A stretch of 64,000 nucleotides of DNA from Trichococcus sp. K1Tr (GCF_028309625.1 NZ_JAQMHR010000004.1:62001-126000); one strand, 5' to 3'. Positions 46,535-57,691 are shown, numbered from the stretch's first letter. Numbers and translations are program-made. Notes: generated by a model from the letters alone, not told the origin.

Positions 46535-46826
46535 AAATGTCAAACAACATCTAACACAAACAAAAACTTTGACAAGAAGAGTAATCCATTTGCACAGTGA
46601 AGCGAACCTTGGAGGGTGAAAGCAAGGTCAACCGCGATGGATGAAAAGGAACTTTGAGTTGATAAGCTGAATGTGAACCATAAAGTTTAATCCGGTTGCC
46701 CCGTTATCGCAAAAGTAGCAATACTTGAGTCCAGCCTGCGCGCATGCTGGAAAATAAGGGTGGCACCACGAACTTTCGTCCCTATACTGAATCTATTTGA
46801 TTTGGTATAGGCACGGAAGTTTTTTT
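46535..46826 (+). ncRNA. T-box leader of the argC operon
   Basis: Contains the T-box AGGGTGGCACCACG (46757-46770) followed by a terminator, ACTTTCGTCCCTATAC pairing with GTATAGG-ACGGAAGT and a T-run. Upstream, Stem I has an AGTA motif, an ATCCAT/ATGGAT helix and the GAAA-N3-A signature around GATGAAAAGGAACTTTGAG. Aligned to the glycine T-box the specifier would be AGG, an arginine codon, fitting the genes; this reading is tentative. Uncharged tRNA would stabilise the antiterminator and turn the operon on. Confidence 0.92.
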
Positions 46827-46897
46827 GTATATATGCAAGTATTTGTAAGACGGGCTCGGCCTGTTTTACAACAAATAAAAAAAGGGGGATGGGAAGT

Positions 46898-47938
46898 ATG
46901 ATTCATGTCAGTATCATTGGAGCAACAGGTTACACGGGGGTGGAATTAGTCCGATTATTGGGATTGCGCGAGGATGTGGTCTTGGATCATCTGACCTCCC
47001 GCACGTACGCGGGTCAAAAGATCCAGCATCTTTTTCCGCACTTGTTGGGTAATGTCGATCACACCTGCGAAGAATTGGATCTGGAACAGGTGACGACCGA
47101 CAGCGATGTGATCTTTGTGGCCCTGCCGCATGGACACGCGTTGCCGATAGCCAAAAAAGCCAAAGAAAAAGGCAAAAAGGTCATCGATCTTGGGGCCGAT
47201 TTCCGGTTGAAGGATGCAGCGGTTTACGAAGAATGGTACAAAGTCCCGCACACCGAGCCTGAACTTTTGGAGGAAGCCGTATACGGTCTGCCTGAATGGG
47301 ACCGCGAGGCGATCAAGGATGCAACAGTCATCGCGAATCCGGGGTGCTTTGTTACCAGCATCCTCTTGGGCTTGATGCCGCTGATGAAAAAAGGCTGGGT
47401 CGTGCCGAACAGCATCGTTTGCGATTCCAAATCCGGTACATCCGGAGCAGGCCGCGCTGGTAACGTAGCGAACCTCTTCACTGAGGTGGAAAGCAGCTTC
47501 AAAGCTTATGGGGTAGCGCATCACCGCCACACACCGGAAATCGAGCAGCTGTTGACGCAGATGGCCGGCACGGATACGATGATCCAATTTACGCCGCATC
47601 TGGTGCCGATGAGCCGAGGCATCCTCAGCACCATCTATGCGACGGTCACTGGGGGACATACAGCGGACGAAATCCAGGCCCTTTTTGAGGAAGCTTACGC
47701 AGATGAACCGTTTGTGCAGGTTCTGCCTGTGGGCATGTGGCCGATGACGAAATCGGTAAAAGGCACAAATAACTGCCAATTGGGTGTCACCTACGACGAA
47801 CGCACAGGCCGGGTCATCATCGTGTCGGTCATCGACAACTTGATGAAGGGTGCTGCCGGCCAAGCCGTGCAAAACATGAACCTGATGTTCGGACTTGCCG
47901 AAACGACAGGATTACAGATGATAGGGCTTTTCCCGTAA
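46898..47938 (+). CDS. argC: N-acetyl-gamma-glutamyl-phosphate reductase
   Basis: A 346-residue NADPH-dependent reductase, third step of arginine synthesis. N-terminal nucleotide loop IIGATGYTGVELVRLL; catalytic Cys in IANPGCFVTSILLGL; substrate segment SGAGRAGNVANLF. ATG 46898 is chosen because AAAAGGGGGATGGG upstream is the ribosome binding site; an ATG at 46889 lies inside that site. First gene after the T-box. Confidence 0.96.
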   Translation: MIHVSIIGATGYTGVELVRLLGLREDVVLDHLTSRTYAGQKIQHLFPHLLGNVDHTCEELDLEQVTTDSDVIFVALPHGHALPIAKKAKEKGKKVIDLGADFRLKDAAVYEEWYKVPHTEPELLEEAVYGLPEWDREAIKDATVIANPGCFVTSILLGLMPLMKKGWVVPNSIVCDSKSGTSGAGRAGNVANLFTEVESSFKAYGVAHHRHTPEIEQLLTQMAGTDTMIQFTPHLVPMSRGILSTIYATVTGGHTADEIQALFEEAYADEPFVQVLPVGMWPMTKSVKGTNNCQLGVTYDERTGRVIIVSVIDNLMKGAAGQAVQNMNLMFGLAETTGLQMIGLFP

Positions 47939-47969
47939 TAACGGAAGACTGAAGGAGGAAACGGACGAA

Positions 47970-49196
47970 ATGATAAAGAAATTACATAAAAGCGGTGTGA
48001 CTGCCGCTGCAGGTGTGCAAGCCGCAGGGATCCACGCGGGTTTCAAGAAACGCAAAAAGGACATGGCACTGCTGTATTTCCCTGATGGGGCGACAGTTGC
48101 GGGCGTCTTTACCAAAAATAAAGTCAAAGCGGCTCCGGTCCAGTATGATCAACAGGCCCTGCAGCAAAATGACCGCTTCAAGGCGATCCTGATCAACAGC
48201 GGCAACGCGAACGCTTGTACAGGCAAACAAGGCAAAGCCGATGTGGAAGAGACCGTGAAACTCCTTTCGACAGAACTGAATATCCAACCGGAAGAGGTGT
48301 TGGTGTCTTCGACAGGCGTCATCGGAATGTTCATGAACATGGAGACAATGAAAAAAGGGGTCAAGGCAATCACACCGGAAGTTTCCGAATTTGGCGGCGC
48401 TGCAGCCAGCAAGGCGATCATGACGACGGATACGGTTCCGAAAGAAGTCAGCTTCACCTTTGAAATCGCCGGCAAGACGGCTACCATCGGCGGCATGGTC
48501 AAGGGATCCGGGATGATCCATCCGAACCTTGGCACGATGCTGGGCTACATCACAACCGATGTCGCAATCAGCCAAACAGCTTTACATGCGATGTTACTGA
48601 AAGCCGCTGATGCGACCTTCAACCACGCTACCATCGACGGGGACACGAGCACGAACGATTCCGTCTTTGTCGCTGCTACCGGCAAACTCGACAATCCGCT
48701 GATCGCTTCTGCTGACGATGCAGGCTATGCCGAAGTGGAAGCGGCTGTCCTGACCATCTGCTCCCAATTGGCGCAGCTGTTGGTCAAGGACGGCGAAGGG
48801 GCGACAAAATTTGTCGAGGTCCTGGTTTCTGGCGCAAAAACAATGGCTGATGCGGTTTCAATCGGCAAATCGGTCGCGACTTCCAGTCTCGTGAAAACGG
48901 CGATGTTCGGCGAGGATGCCAACTGGGGCCGGGTCATCACGGCAGCCGGTTATGCGGAAACGGAATACTTCGATGCCGACGTGATCGACATCGCCTTCTC
49001 AAGCAAGAATGGCGAAATCAAGCTTTGCGAAGCGGGGATGGGTGTCGTCTTCGATGAAGAACTTGCGAAAAAAATACTGAAAGCAGATGAAATCAATATT
49101 TTGATCGACCTGCATCTGGGAACAGAAGCCGCCAGTACGTGGACATGCGACTTCTCTTACGACTATGTGAAAATAAATGCGGATTACAGGAGCTGA
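47970..49196 (+). CDS. argJ: bifunctional glutamate N-acetyltransferase / ornithine acetyltransferase
   Basis: A 408-residue self-cleaving enzyme. The autocleavage/nucleophile site is KGSGMIHPNLGTMLGY (T-M-L), splitting the chain near residue 190. It recycles acetyl groups between N-acetylornithine and glutamate; the bifunctional type also makes N-acetylglutamate, which fits the absence of a nearby argA. Site GAAGGAGG precedes the ATG. Confidence 0.95.
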   Translation: MIKKLHKSGVTAAAGVQAAGIHAGFKKRKKDMALLYFPDGATVAGVFTKNKVKAAPVQYDQQALQQNDRFKAILINSGNANACTGKQGKADVEETVKLLSTELNIQPEEVLVSSTGVIGMFMNMETMKKGVKAITPEVSEFGGAAASKAIMTTDTVPKEVSFTFEIAGKTATIGGMVKGSGMIHPNLGTMLGYITTDVAISQTALHAMLLKAADATFNHATIDGDTSTNDSVFVAATGKLDNPLIASADDAGYAEVEAAVLTICSQLAQLLVKDGEGATKFVEVLVSGAKTMADAVSIGKSVATSSLVKTAMFGEDANWGRVITAAGYAETEYFDADVIDIAFSSKNGEIKLCEAGMGVVFDEELAKKILKADEINILIDLHLGTEAASTWTCDFSYDYVKINADYRS

Positions 49197-49203
49197 GAGC
49201 GGG

Positions 49204-50106
49204 ATGAAGATGAACAAGAGCAATTGTGAAAAAGCCGAAATGCTTGTCGAAGTACTGCCTTACGTCAACCGTTTCCGCGATAAGATCATCGTCATCAAAT
49301 ACGGCGGCAATGCCATGATCAATGAAGAACTGAAAAAAGCCGTTATGCAGGATTTGTTGTTGATGAAATCGGTGGGCATGCACCCTATCCTCGTCCATGG
49401 CGGCGGGCCGGCCATCAACGATATGCTCAAAAAGCTGAAGGTCGAGAGCCACTTCGAACAGGGGCTGCGTGTGACAGACAAAGAGACGATGGAAATCGTC
49501 GAAATGGTGTTGGCGGGCAAAGTCAACAAGGATATCGTCGGCACTCTGAACCAGCTCGGCGGCAAAGGCATCGGCTTGTCAGGGAAGGACGGCAATCTGA
49601 TACTGGCGCGCAAAAAATATCTGGAAAAGAACGGCGAAAAAATCGACATCGGCTATGTGGGCGAAGTGGAAGAAGTAAACAAGGAAATGCTGGATTCACT
49701 CATCTACAGCGGCTATATCCCGATCATTTCCTCCATCGGGATGGGCAAGGATGGTATGAGCTACAATATCAACGCCGATTATGTAGCCGGCGCTATAGCG
49801 AAAGCCGTTCAAGCAAACAAATTCATCCTGCTGACCGATGTGGAAGGGATTTTCCGCGATTACCATGATAAGGATTCCCTCATCTCGCGGATCACGCTCG
49901 AAGAGATCGAAGCATTGGAAGCGGATGGCGTCATCTCAGGCGGAATGGTGCCGAAGGTTGACTGCTGCATCGACGCATTGCGAGGCGGTGTGGACGGAGC
50001 GCACATCATCGATGGCCGTTTGCGCCACTCGATTTTGTTGGAAGTGTTTTTCGACGAAGGGATCGGCACGATGATCGATCGTGAGAAGGAAGGGGTACTG
50101 GAATAA
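49204..50106 (+). CDS. argB: acetylglutamate kinase
   Basis: A 300-residue amino-acid kinase phosphorylating N-acetylglutamate. Motifs: IVIKYGGNAM, PILVHGGGPAIND, NINADYVAGAIA and GGMVPKVDCC. I chose ATG 49204; an in-frame ATG at 49177 lies inside argJ. The N-terminal helix before the kinase core is the feature associated with arginine-inhibited enzymes, so feedback control is likely. Overlaps argD by one base. Confidence 0.95.
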   Translation: MKMNKSNCEKAEMLVEVLPYVNRFRDKIIVIKYGGNAMINEELKKAVMQDLLLMKSVGMHPILVHGGGPAINDMLKKLKVESHFEQGLRVTDKETMEIVEMVLAGKVNKDIVGTLNQLGGKGIGLSGKDGNLILARKKYLEKNGEKIDIGYVGEVEEVNKEMLDSLIYSGYIPIISSIGMGKDGMSYNINADYVAGAIAKAVQANKFILLTDVEGIFRDYHDKDSLISRITLEEIEALEADGVISGGMVPKVDCCIDALRGGVDGAHIIDGRLRHSILLEVFFDEGIGTMIDREKEGVLE

Positions 50107-51299
50107 TGAATGAAGAGATAAAAACAAAAGGGCAAGCCTACTTGATGAATACTTTCAACCGCGGAGCCATCTGTATGGTCGAAGGACAAGGCAGCTACCT
50201 GAAGGATGCGGACGGCAAGCAATATTTGGATTTCCTGGCAGGCATCGCCGTGAACGCGTTAGGACATAATCATCCGAAAGTGACGGCTGCGATAGCGGAA
50301 CAGGCGGCTAAACTGGTCCACTGCTCGAACTTTTATTGGATCGAGCCGCAAGTGCAGTTGGCGGAAAAACTGATCACGAATTCCGTTTTGGATAAGGTCT
50401 TTTTCGGCAACAGCGGCGCGGAAGCGAATGAAGGGGCCATCAAATTGGCGCGCAAATACGGACGCGAAGTCCACGGCGAAGGCTGTTACGAAATCATCAC
50501 TGCGGATAATTCCTTCCACGGCCGTACGATGGCGACGTTGACGGCGACCGGACAAAAGCAATTCCATAAAGATTACGATCCGTTCCTGGAAGGTTTCCAC
50601 TACGTTCCTTTCAATGACTTTGAGGCTTTGGCTGCCAAAGTTACGGAAAAGACATGCGCGATCCTTTTGGAGCCGATCCAAGGCGAAGGCGGCGTCTACG
50701 TGGGCGATCAAGCCTACCTGGAGCAAGTGCGTGCGCTCTGTGATGAAAAAGATATCCTGTTGATCTTTGATGAAGTCCAAACTGGGATGGGCCGCACCGG
50801 CAAGCTGTTCGCCTACGAAGTCTACGGCGTGGAACCGGATGTCATGACTTTGGCGAAGGCTTTGGGCAATGGCGTTCCGATCGGCGCGTTGTTGGCGAAG
50901 GATTTTGTCGCTTCCCACTTCAAACCGGGTGATCATGGTTCGACTTTCGGCGGCAATCCGCTGGTCTGTGCGGCAGCTTTCGCAACCATTCAAGCGATCG
51001 AAGACGAGAATATCCTGGCGAATGTAAATGAGATGGGCAGCTATTTCGAAGAGAAATTAGTGGCATTCAAGGAAAAATATGACTTTATCCTCGATGTGCG
51101 CGGCAAAGGCTTGCTGCTCGGGATGGAACTGGCGATGAAGGGAGCCGACATCGTCGCGAAGTGCATGGAAAAAGGCGTCATCATCAACTGCACGCATGAT
51201 ACGGTATTGCGTTTCCTTCCGCCGCTGAATGTCACGAGCACGGAAATCGACAAGGCTGTTGCAGTGATGGATGAAGTTTTTCAAACAATTGAAGCATAG
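50106..51299 (+). CDS. argD: acetylornithine aminotransferase
   Basis: A 397-residue class III PLP transaminase. PLP-binding Lys in [54 protein letters not shown] for phosphate binding. It converts N-acetylglutamate semialdehyde to N-acetylornithine. ATG overlaps the argB stop. Confidence 0.95.
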   Translation: MNEEIKTKGQAYLMNTFNRGAICMVEGQGSYLKDADGKQYLDFLAGIAVNALGHNHPKVTAAIAEQAAKLVHCSNFYWIEPQVQLAEKLITNSVLDKVFFGNSGAEANEGAIKLARKYGREVHGEGCYEIITADNSFHGRTMATLTATGQKQFHKDYDPFLEGFHYVPFNDFEALAAKVTEKTCAILLEPIQGEGGVYVGDQAYLEQVRALCDEKDILLIFDEVQTGMGRTGKLFAYEVYGVEPDVMTLAKALGNGVPIGALLAKDFVASHFKPGDHGSTFGGNPLVCAAAFATIQAIEDENILANVNEMGSYFEEKLVAFKEKYDFILDVRGKGLLLGMELAMKGADIVAKCMEKGVIINCTHDTVLRFLPPLNVTSTEIDKAVAVMDEVFQTIEA

Positions 51300-51316
51300 A
51301 GAAAGGACGGCAAAGC

Positions 51317-54300
51317 ATGCCTAAACGCACAGATATCAAGACGATCCTCGTGATCGGCTCGGGACCTATCATCATCGGCCAAGCCGCAGAATTTGACTAT
51401 GCCGGTACGCAAGCATGCTTGGCCTTAAGGGAAGAAGGATACAAAGTCATCCTGGTCAACTCCAACCCAGCCACAATCATGACTGACGTTGAGATCGCTG
51501 ATAAAGTCTATATGGAGCCACTGACGCTGGAGTTCATCGCGAACATCATCCGCAAAGAGCGCCCGGATGCCCTCTTGCCGACATTGGGCGGCCAAACTGG
51601 TCTGAATATGGCGGTGGAACTGGATGAAGCCGGCATTCTGGAGGAGTACAAGGTCGAGTTGCTTGGCACGAAACTGACTTCCATCCAACAAGCGGAAGAC
51701 CGCGATCTGTTCCGCCAATTGATGGCGGAATTGAATCAGCCGGTTCCGGAAAGCGACATCGTCCATACTGTAGACGAAGCGCTTCGCTTCGCGGCGGAAA
51801 TCGGATATCCTCTGATTGTCCGTCCCGCCTTCACAATGGGCGGCACCGGTGGCGGCATCTGCCACAATGAAGCTGACCTGCGCGAAATCGTGGCGAACGG
51901 TTTGCGCTACTCACCCGTGACGCAATGCCTGTTGGAGAAATCGATCGCCGGCTTCAAGGAAATCGAGTACGAAGTGATGCGCGACAGCAACGACAATGCG
52001 ATCGTCGTCTGCAATATGGAAAACATCGATCCGGTCGGCGTCCACACGGGCGATTCCATCGTCGTGGCGCCTTCCCAAACCTTATCCGATAAAGAGTACC
52101 ACATGCTGCGTGATGTCTCCCTGCAGATCATCCGCGCCCTGAAAATCGAAGGCGGCTGCAATGTCCAGTTGGCATTGGATCCTTACTCGTTCGACTACTA
52201 CATCATCGAAGTGAACCCGCGCGTCAGCCGTTCTTCGGCTTTGGCGAGTAAAGCGACCGGTTACCCGATCGCGAAGATGGCGGCGAAGATCGCTGTCGGC
52301 TTGACTTTGGATGAAATGAAGAACCCGGTAACCGGCACATCCTATGCGGCTTTCGAGCCGGCTTTGGATTACATCGTATCCAAAATCCCGCGTTTCCCGT
52401 TCGATAAATTCGAAAAGGGCGACCGCACCCTCGGCACACAGATGAAAGCGACAGGCGAAGTCATGGCCATGGGCCATACGTTCGAGGAATCGATGCTGAA
52501 AGCCGTCCGTTCTTTGGAATACGGCGTCAACCATCTGGCATTGCCGAAAGACCAAGGCCAGACCGTGACGATGGAAGAAATCGAACAGAACATCCGTGTC
52601 GCTTGCGACGAACGTCTTTTCTATCTGGGAGAAGCATTGCGCCGCGGCGTGACACCGGAAACAATCCATGAATGGAGCGAAATCGACTACTTCTTCCTGT
52701 ACAAATTCAAGCACATCATCGACTTGGAGAAGGAAGTGGCAGCAGCCGAACCGAAAGACCTGGAAATCCTGCGCGAAGCGAAGAAATACGGCTTCAGCGA
52801 CGAAATCATCGCGGAATTGTGGGGCATGGCTTCGGAAGACATTTATGCGTTGCGCAAAGCCAACGGTATCGTCCCTGTCTTCAAGATGGTGGATACGTGT
52901 GCGGGCGAATTCGAATCCTTCACACCGTACTTCTACAGCACGTATGAGATGGAACAAGAATCCTTCCCGAGCGACCGCGAAAAAGTCATCGTCTTAGGTT
53001 CCGGTCCGATCCGCATCGGCCAAGGGGTCGAGTTCGACTACGCGACTGTGCATGCAGTCTGGGCAATCCAGGAAGCCGGCTATGAAGCGATCGTCGTCAA
53101 CAACAACCCGGAAACCGTTTCGACAGACTTCTCGATCTCCGACAAGCTGTATTTCGAACCCTTGACCGAAGAAGACGTGATGGCCATCATCGACCTGGAA
53201 CAACCGCTGGGCGTCGTTGTGCAGTTCGGTGGCCAAACGGCCATCAACCTGGCCGACAAATTGGTGAAACACGGCGTCAAGATCCTGGGCACGAGCCTGG
53301 AAGATCTGGACCGCGCCGAAGACCGCAAACTGTTCGAACAGTTATTGCGCGACTTGGATATCCCGCAAGCACCCGGCAAAACAGCCGTGACCGTTGAAGA
53401 AGCGGTCGCAGTTGCCGACGAAATCGGCTATCCGGTCTTGGTGCGTCCGTCCTACGTATTGGGCGGCCGGGCGATGCAGATCGTCTACAACCAAGCCGAC
53501 CTTGAGAAATACATGCGCGAAGCGGTCGTGGCCAGTCCTGAACGTCCGGTCCTGGTCGATCATTACCTGATCGGACAAGAGTTGGAAGTCGATGCGATCT
53601 GCGACGGCGAAACCGTCCTGATCCCGGGCATCATGGAACACATCGAACGCGCCGGCGTCCACTCGGGCGACTCGATCGCGGTTTACCCGCCGCAAAACCT
53701 TTCACCTGAACTGATCCAAACGATCGAAGACTATACGATCCGCGTGGCGCAAGGGTTGAACACCATCGGTTTGGTGAACATCCAGTTTGTCATCAGCGAA
53801 GGCGTCGTCTACATCATCGAAGTGAACCCGCGCGCGAGCCGGACGATCCCGTTCCTGAGCAAAGTGACCGGCATCCCGATGGCGAACTTGGCGATGCAAG
53901 GCATCCTGGGCATCAAACTGAAAGATCAAGGCTACCGGACCGGTCTGGTTCCGTCAAAATCCGGCGTATATGTGAAGATGCCGGTCTTCAGTTTCAACAA
54001 ACTGAAGAAAGTCGACACCGTATTGGGCCCGGAAATGAAGTCCACAGGGGAGATCATCGGCAAGGATGTCGTCCTTTCCAAAGCGCTGTACAAAGCTTTC
54101 CGTGCCGCCAATATCGAGATTCCCGAGTACGGCACGGCTTTGCTGACGATTGCCGACAAGGATAAGCAGGAAATGCTGCCGCTGGCCAAACGCTTGGTTG
54201 CAGTCGGCTATCGACTGCTTGCAACAAAGGGCACGGGACAAGCTTTGCTGGATGCGCAAGTGCCTGTCACGATCCTCCAAAATGGCGAAGCGAAAAGGGA

Positions 54301-54520
54301 AAATATCCTGAAACGCATGCATGAGGGAGAAATCCAGTTCATCATCAATACCATGACCGAAGGCAAGACCGAGGAAACCGACGGCTATTTCATCCGCCGC
54401 GAAGCAGCGGACAACAATTTGCCGTGCCTGACCTCATTGGATACGGCTGGGGCGTTGCTGCAGGCGATGGAAATGATGCATTTCCAATTGCAGGCAGTCG
54501 GGACCGAACCAGCTTTTTAA
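51317..54520 (+). CDS. carB: carbamoyl-phosphate synthase, large chain
   Basis: A 1067-residue protein with the tandem ATP-grasp duplication: each half begins with [19 protein letters not shown] or [18 protein letters not shown], and the ATP-grasp motif VEVNPRxSR occurs in both halves. The C-terminal MGS-like regulatory domain starts at about residue 935. It makes carbamoyl phosphate for arginine and pyrimidines. The small glutaminase subunit carA, normally directly upstream, is not in this window, so it must be elsewhere or be replaced by ammonia use. Confidence 0.96.
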   Translation: MPKRTDIKTILVIGSGPIIIGQAAEFDYAGTQACLALREEGYKVILVNSNPATIMTDVEIADKVYMEPLTLEFIANIIRKERPDALLPTLGGQTGLNMAVELDEAGILEEYKVELLGTKLTSIQQAEDRDLFRQLMAELNQPVPESDIVHTVDEALRFAAEIGYPLIVRPAFTMGGTGGGICHNEADLREIVANGLRYSPVTQCLLEKSIAGFKEIEYEVMRDSNDNAIVVCNMENIDPVGVHTGDSIVVAPSQTLSDKEYHMLRDVSLQIIRALKIEGGCNVQLALDPYSFDYYIIEVNPRVSRSSALASKATGYPIAKMAAKIAVGLTLDEMKNPVTGTSYAAFEPALDYIVSKIPRFPFDKFEKGDRTLGTQMKATGEVMAMGHTFEESMLKAVRSLEYGVNHLALPKDQGQTVTMEEIEQNIRVACDERLFYLGEALRRGVTPETIHEWSEIDYFFLYKFKHIIDLEKEVAAAEPKDLEILREAKKYGFSDEIIAELWGMASEDIYALRKANGIVPVFKMVDTCAGEFESFTPYFYSTYEMEQESFPSDREKVIVLGSGPIRIGQGVEFDYATVHAVWAIQEAGYEAIVVNNNPETVSTDFSISDKLYFEPLTEEDVMAIIDLEQPLGVVVQFGGQTAINLADKLVKHGVKILGTSLEDLDRAEDRKLFEQLLRDLDIPQAPGKTAVTVEEAVAVADEIGYPVLVRPSYVLGGRAMQIVYNQADLEKYMREAVVASPERPVLVDHYLIGQELEVDAICDGETVLIPGIMEHIERAGVHSGDSIAVYPPQNLSPELIQTIEDYTIRVAQGLNTIGLVNIQFVISEGVVYIIEVNPRASRTIPFLSKVTGIPMANLAMQGILGIKLKDQGYRTGLVPSKSGVYVKMPVFSFNKLKKVDTVLGPEMKSTGEIIGKDVVLSKALYKAFRAANIEIPEYGTALLTIADKDKQEMLPLAKRLVAVGYRLLATKGTGQALLDAQVPVTILQNGEAKRENILKRMHEGEIQFIINTMTEGKTEETDGYFIRREAADNNLPCLTSLDTAGALLQAMEMMHFQLQAVGTEPAF

Positions 54521-54540
54521 ACAAAATCATTTCAGCAAAG

Positions 54541-54586
54541 AAAAGGCCGCCGTATTATCCTGATCAGGATAATGCGGCGGTCTTTT
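54541..54586 (+). terminator. terminator after carB
   Basis: AAAAGGCCGCCGTATTATCC pairs with GGATAATGCGGCGGTCTTTT; strong and near-symmetric, so it may also serve the convergent FAH gene. Confidence 0.9.
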
Positions 54587-54595
54587 GGATGGTTT

Positions 54596-55474
54596 CTATC
54601 GGAAAGTATTCACCAATGTCCCGATGCCTTCGATGGTGGATTCGATGACATCGCCTGGTTTCAGCCAGACTTGTTCCTCTTCGGGATAACCGAGGATGAC
54701 CCCATCCGGTGTGCCGGTGAAGATGATGTCGCCGGGTTCCAAGGAAAAGTGTTGGGAAATGTAGGAAACGATCGTCGCGATGTCAAAAATAAGGTGCTTC
54801 GTGTTGCTGTTCTGGCGAACCTCGCCGTTCAATTTAAGGGAAATGGCCAGATTTGTCGGATCGACCTCATCGGCAGTCACGTAGACCGGTCCGAGCGGCG
54901 CAAATTTATCCGGGGACTTTCCTAATAACCATTGCGGCGAGCCTTTTTGCCAGTCACGCGCGGTTACGTCATTGCCGATTGTGTAGCCCGCGACATGGTC
55001 AAGAGCCTCTTCCGGGGAGACGCAATACGCTTTTTTGCCGATGACGGCCACCAGTTCGACTTCGTAATCGACCTTGCTGGTGTTCACCGGAATCGGAATG
55101 CCTTCTTTATGGGCAGCCAAAGCGCTCGTGAATTTGCTGAAGACAAGCGGCTTTTTCGGGGCTTCACTTTTCGTTTCCGCGACATGGGCGGCATAGTTCT
55201 TGCCGATGCAGAGGATTTTGCCGGGACGGGAGAGGATGGGCAGGAAAGTGACTTCATCCAGTGATACATAGTAGGCTGGATCCGTCAGCGTGTCCGCTTG
55301 GGCCAGAATGGCGTCCAGTTGGGCAGCTTGCTCCGGATCCTTCAACACATCGTCTATATAGGAAGGAAAAGGCAGCGATAAAGCCGCAGCCGCTTTTGCG
55401 GCGTTCAGGAAACCGCGCTCCGTCTTGATGCCGATGCGGCTTTGGCCGTCTTCTGAGAAATGAATCAATTGCAT
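54596..55474 (-). CDS. fumarylacetoacetate hydrolase family protein
   Basis: A 292-residue FAH-fold enzyme with the metal site segment KPLVFSKFTSALAAHKEGIP, VDYEVELVAVIGKKA and GNDVTARDWQ, and the C-terminal DIIFTGTPDGVILG. Family members hydrolyse or decarboxylate acylpyruvates such as oxaloacetate or hydroxyhepta-dienedioate; the actual substrate here is unknown. Start at 55474 after AGGAGG; an upstream in-frame Met at 55537 lacks a site. Confidence 0.9.
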   Translation of the reverse strand: MQLIHFSEDGQSRIGIKTERGFLNAAKAAAALSLPFPSYIDDVLKDPEQAAQLDAILAQADTLTDPAYYVSLDEVTFLPILSRPGKILCIGKNYAAHVAETKSEAPKKPLVFSKFTSALAAHKEGIPIPVNTSKVDYEVELVAVIGKKAYCVSPEEALDHVAGYTIGNDVTARDWQKGSPQWLLGKSPDKFAPLGPVYVTADEVDPTNLAISLKLNGEVRQNSNTKHLIFDIATIVSYISQHFSLEPGDIIFTGTPDGVILGYPEEEQVWLKPGDVIESTIEGIGTLVNTFR

Positions 55475-55717
55475 TGGGAAAACCTCCTTGATATTGGATT
55501 GAAACTTGCTTATATCCAGTGTAGCAATTATTCCCAAAAAACGATAGATTTAATGCGAAATCTGCAACAATTTTCGTGTTTCGGGAAAGAACACTGAAAA
55601 ATATGATTAGAGAGCGGTTACTGTTTTCCGTTTTCCAAAAAAACAGTAGGTATTCCCTTTATATGTGATAGAATAGGAACAGAAATTTTTTAATTGGATT
55701 TTCATATTGGCGTAAAA

Positions 55718-55726
55718 TGGTATAAT
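55718..55726 (+). promoter_or_regulatory. extended -10 promoter of the ACT-domain gene
   Basis: TGGTATAAT with AT-rich upstream sequence, 40 bp before the ATG. No good -35 at 17 bp. Confidence 0.6.
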
Positions 55727-55765
55727 GGACTCAACAAAAAATTAAAGAAGCAGGGGCGAAAAAAG

Positions 55766-56035
55766 ATGAGAGCAATCATGACCGTAACAGGTAAAGACCA
55801 TACCGGAATCGTAGCGAGCGTATCGGTGGAATTGGCGCGTCTGGGCGTAAATATCTTGGATATCTCACAGACCATCATGGAGGAATACTTCACCATGATT
55901 TTGATGGTCGAATTGAATGAAGCAAATAATTCAGTCAGAGAAGTAAAAGAAGCGATGAAAAAAGTTGAAGAAGAACAAGGCTTGGTCATCCGTTTACAGG
56001 CAGAAGACACATTCCATGCAATGCATCGGATCTAG
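55766..56035 (+). CDS. ACT-domain protein (UPF0237)
   Basis: An 89-residue single ACT domain: MRAIMTVTGKDHTGIVASV, then a repeated strand-helix pattern ending EEEQGLVIRLQ. ACT domains bind amino acids; this family is almost always encoded directly before a UPF0210 protein, as here (12 bp), so the two probably act together, presumably in sensing amino acids. Start ATG after AGGGGCG. Confidence 0.93.
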   Translation: MRAIMTVTGKDHTGIVASVSVELARLGVNILDISQTIMEEYFTMILMVELNEANNSVREVKEAMKKVEEEQGLVIRLQAEDTFHAMHRI

Positions 56036-56047
56036 GGGGACATTTGA

Positions 56048-57406
56048 ATGTTAAGAACTGACAATATCTTGGACACCATCCGAATGTTCGAAGAGGACAA
56101 TCTGGATATCCGTACCATCACCATGGGGATTTCTTTATTGGACTGCATCGACAGCGATGGCGAAAAAGCTCGTGAAAGAATATACAAAAAAATCACCACC
56201 AAAGCGAAGAACCTGGTCAGCGTAGCGCAGGAAATCGAAGATACGTACGGCGTTCCGATCACGAACAAACGGATTTCGGTGACACCGATCGCCTTGATTG
56301 CCGGCGCAAGCGATGACACGGACTATGTGGCATACGCAAAAACGTTGGATGCTGCGGCGAAGGAAGTCGGTGTCGACTTCATCGGCGGATTCTCTGCATT
56401 GGTCGAAAAAGGCTACAACAAAGGCGACAAAATCCTGATTGATTCGATTCCGGAAGCTCTGGCAGTGACGGATAAGGTCTGCAGTTCCGTCAATATCGGC
56501 TCCACAAAAGCCGGCATCAACATGGACGCTGTGAAATTGATGGGTGAAATCGTGCTTGCAACGGCTGAAAAAACGGCCGACAGAAACGGCTTCGGCTGCG
56601 CAAAATTGGTTGTTTTCGCAAACTCGGTAGGCGATAATCCGTTCATGGCGGGTGCTTATCATGGCGTTGAGGAAGCGGATTGTGAAATCCACGTCGGCAT
56701 CTCCGGTCCTGGTGTCGTCAAACGTGCTTTGGAAAAAGTAAAAGGCGAACCGATGGACATCGTTGCCGATACAATCAAGAAAGCAGCCTTCCAGATTACC
56801 CGCATGGGTCAATTGGTCGGGAACATCGCTTCCCAAAAATTGGGCGTGCCCTTCGGTATTGTCGACTTGGCTTTGGCTCCGACACCTGCAGTCGGAGACT
56901 CGGTCGGGGAAATCCTTGAAGAATTTGGTTTGGGTGTAGTCGGTACGCACGGAACAGTCGCTGCTCTAGCTGTATTGAATGATGCAGTCAAAAAGGGTGG
57001 CGTAATGGCATGTAGTCACGTTGGTGGCTTGTCCGGCTCTTTCATCCCTGTATCTGAGGATCACCGCATGATTGATGCTGCGGCAGCAAACCAAATCAGT
57101 TTGGATATGTTGCTGGCGATGACTGCCATCTGCTCGGTTGGTTTGGATATGATCGCCATCCCTGGTGACACACCTGCAACAACGATTGCAGCGATGATTG
57201 CGGATGAAGCGGCCATCGGAGTCCAAAACAACAAAACGACAGCTGTCCGCGTGATTCCGGCAATCGGCTGTGGTGTGGGTGATTTCGTTGAATTCGGCGG
57301 CCTGCTTGGACGCGCTCCGGTAATGCCGGTCCACAAAGAAAGCTCGGCTGACTTCATCAACCGCGGCGGACGCAGCCCGGCACCGATCCACTCATTCAAA
57401 AACTAA
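56048..57406 (+). CDS. UPF0210 family protein (PFL-like, DUF711)
   Basis: A 452-residue cytoplasmic protein of a conserved but uncharacterised family with an architecture like pyruvate formate-lyase relatives. Characteristic segments: [40 protein letters not shown] and [18 protein letters not shown]. Length matches the family. Coupled to the ACT-domain gene. Function is unknown; no radical-glycine site is apparent. Confidence 0.93.
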   Translation: MLRTDNILDTIRMFEEDNLDIRTITMGISLLDCIDSDGEKARERIYKKITTKAKNLVSVAQEIEDTYGVPITNKRISVTPIALIAGASDDTDYVAYAKTLDAAAKEVGVDFIGGFSALVEKGYNKGDKILIDSIPEALAVTDKVCSSVNIGSTKAGINMDAVKLMGEIVLATAEKTADRNGFGCAKLVVFANSVGDNPFMAGAYHGVEEADCEIHVGISGPGVVKRALEKVKGEPMDIVADTIKKAAFQITRMGQLVGNIASQKLGVPFGIVDLALAPTPAVGDSVGEILEEFGLGVVGTHGTVAALAVLNDAVKKGGVMACSHVGGLSGSFIPVSEDHRMIDAAAANQISLDMLLAMTAICSVGLDMIAIPGDTPATTIAAMIADEAAIGVQNNKTTAVRVIPAIGCGVGDFVEFGGLLGRAPVMPVHKESSADFINRGGRSPAPIHSFKN

Positions 57407-57415
57407 ATGCACTCA

Positions 57416-57456
57416 AAAAGTGGAGCTGTCCCGTCGCGGGGCAGCTCCACTTTTTT
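57416..57456 (+). terminator. terminator after UPF0210 gene
   Basis: AAAAAGTGGAGCTG-CCC pairs with GGG-CAGCTCCACTTTTTT around a short GTCGC loop. Confidence 0.93.
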
Positions 57457-57477
57457 GATTCCCTAGGGCAGTTTGAG

Positions 57478-57690
57478 CGTTAGCTCCGGCGAGGGTGGGC
57501 TTCACCGGAGTTCGGCCAACATTTAGTCTGCGTCCTCCGGCGAGCAAGGCCTCGCAGGAGGACACCCTGATGGTCGTCTCCCTTCTCCGGGGAGCGGCAT
57601 CCTGGCCGGAGCTGGTGCTCTATTCCACCTTCCACCGCCCTCCATCGACGCCGGACCGGAGCGGATGCCATCCACATGCTAAGACAACGA
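57478..57690. repeat. GC-rich block of hairpins, possible intergenic repeat
   Basis: About 210 bp, more GC-rich than its surroundings, with no credible gene. It is built of nested inverted repeats: CTCCGGCGAG...CACCGGAG (57482-57510), GTCCTCCGGCGAG...CTCGCAGGAGGAC (57532-57562), and CTCCGGGGAG with GGCCGGAGC at 57585-57610. It lies between two terminators of convergent genes. It could be a repeated intergenic element or a structured RNA; which one cannot be decided from a single copy. Confidence 0.5.
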
Positions 57691-57691
57691 A

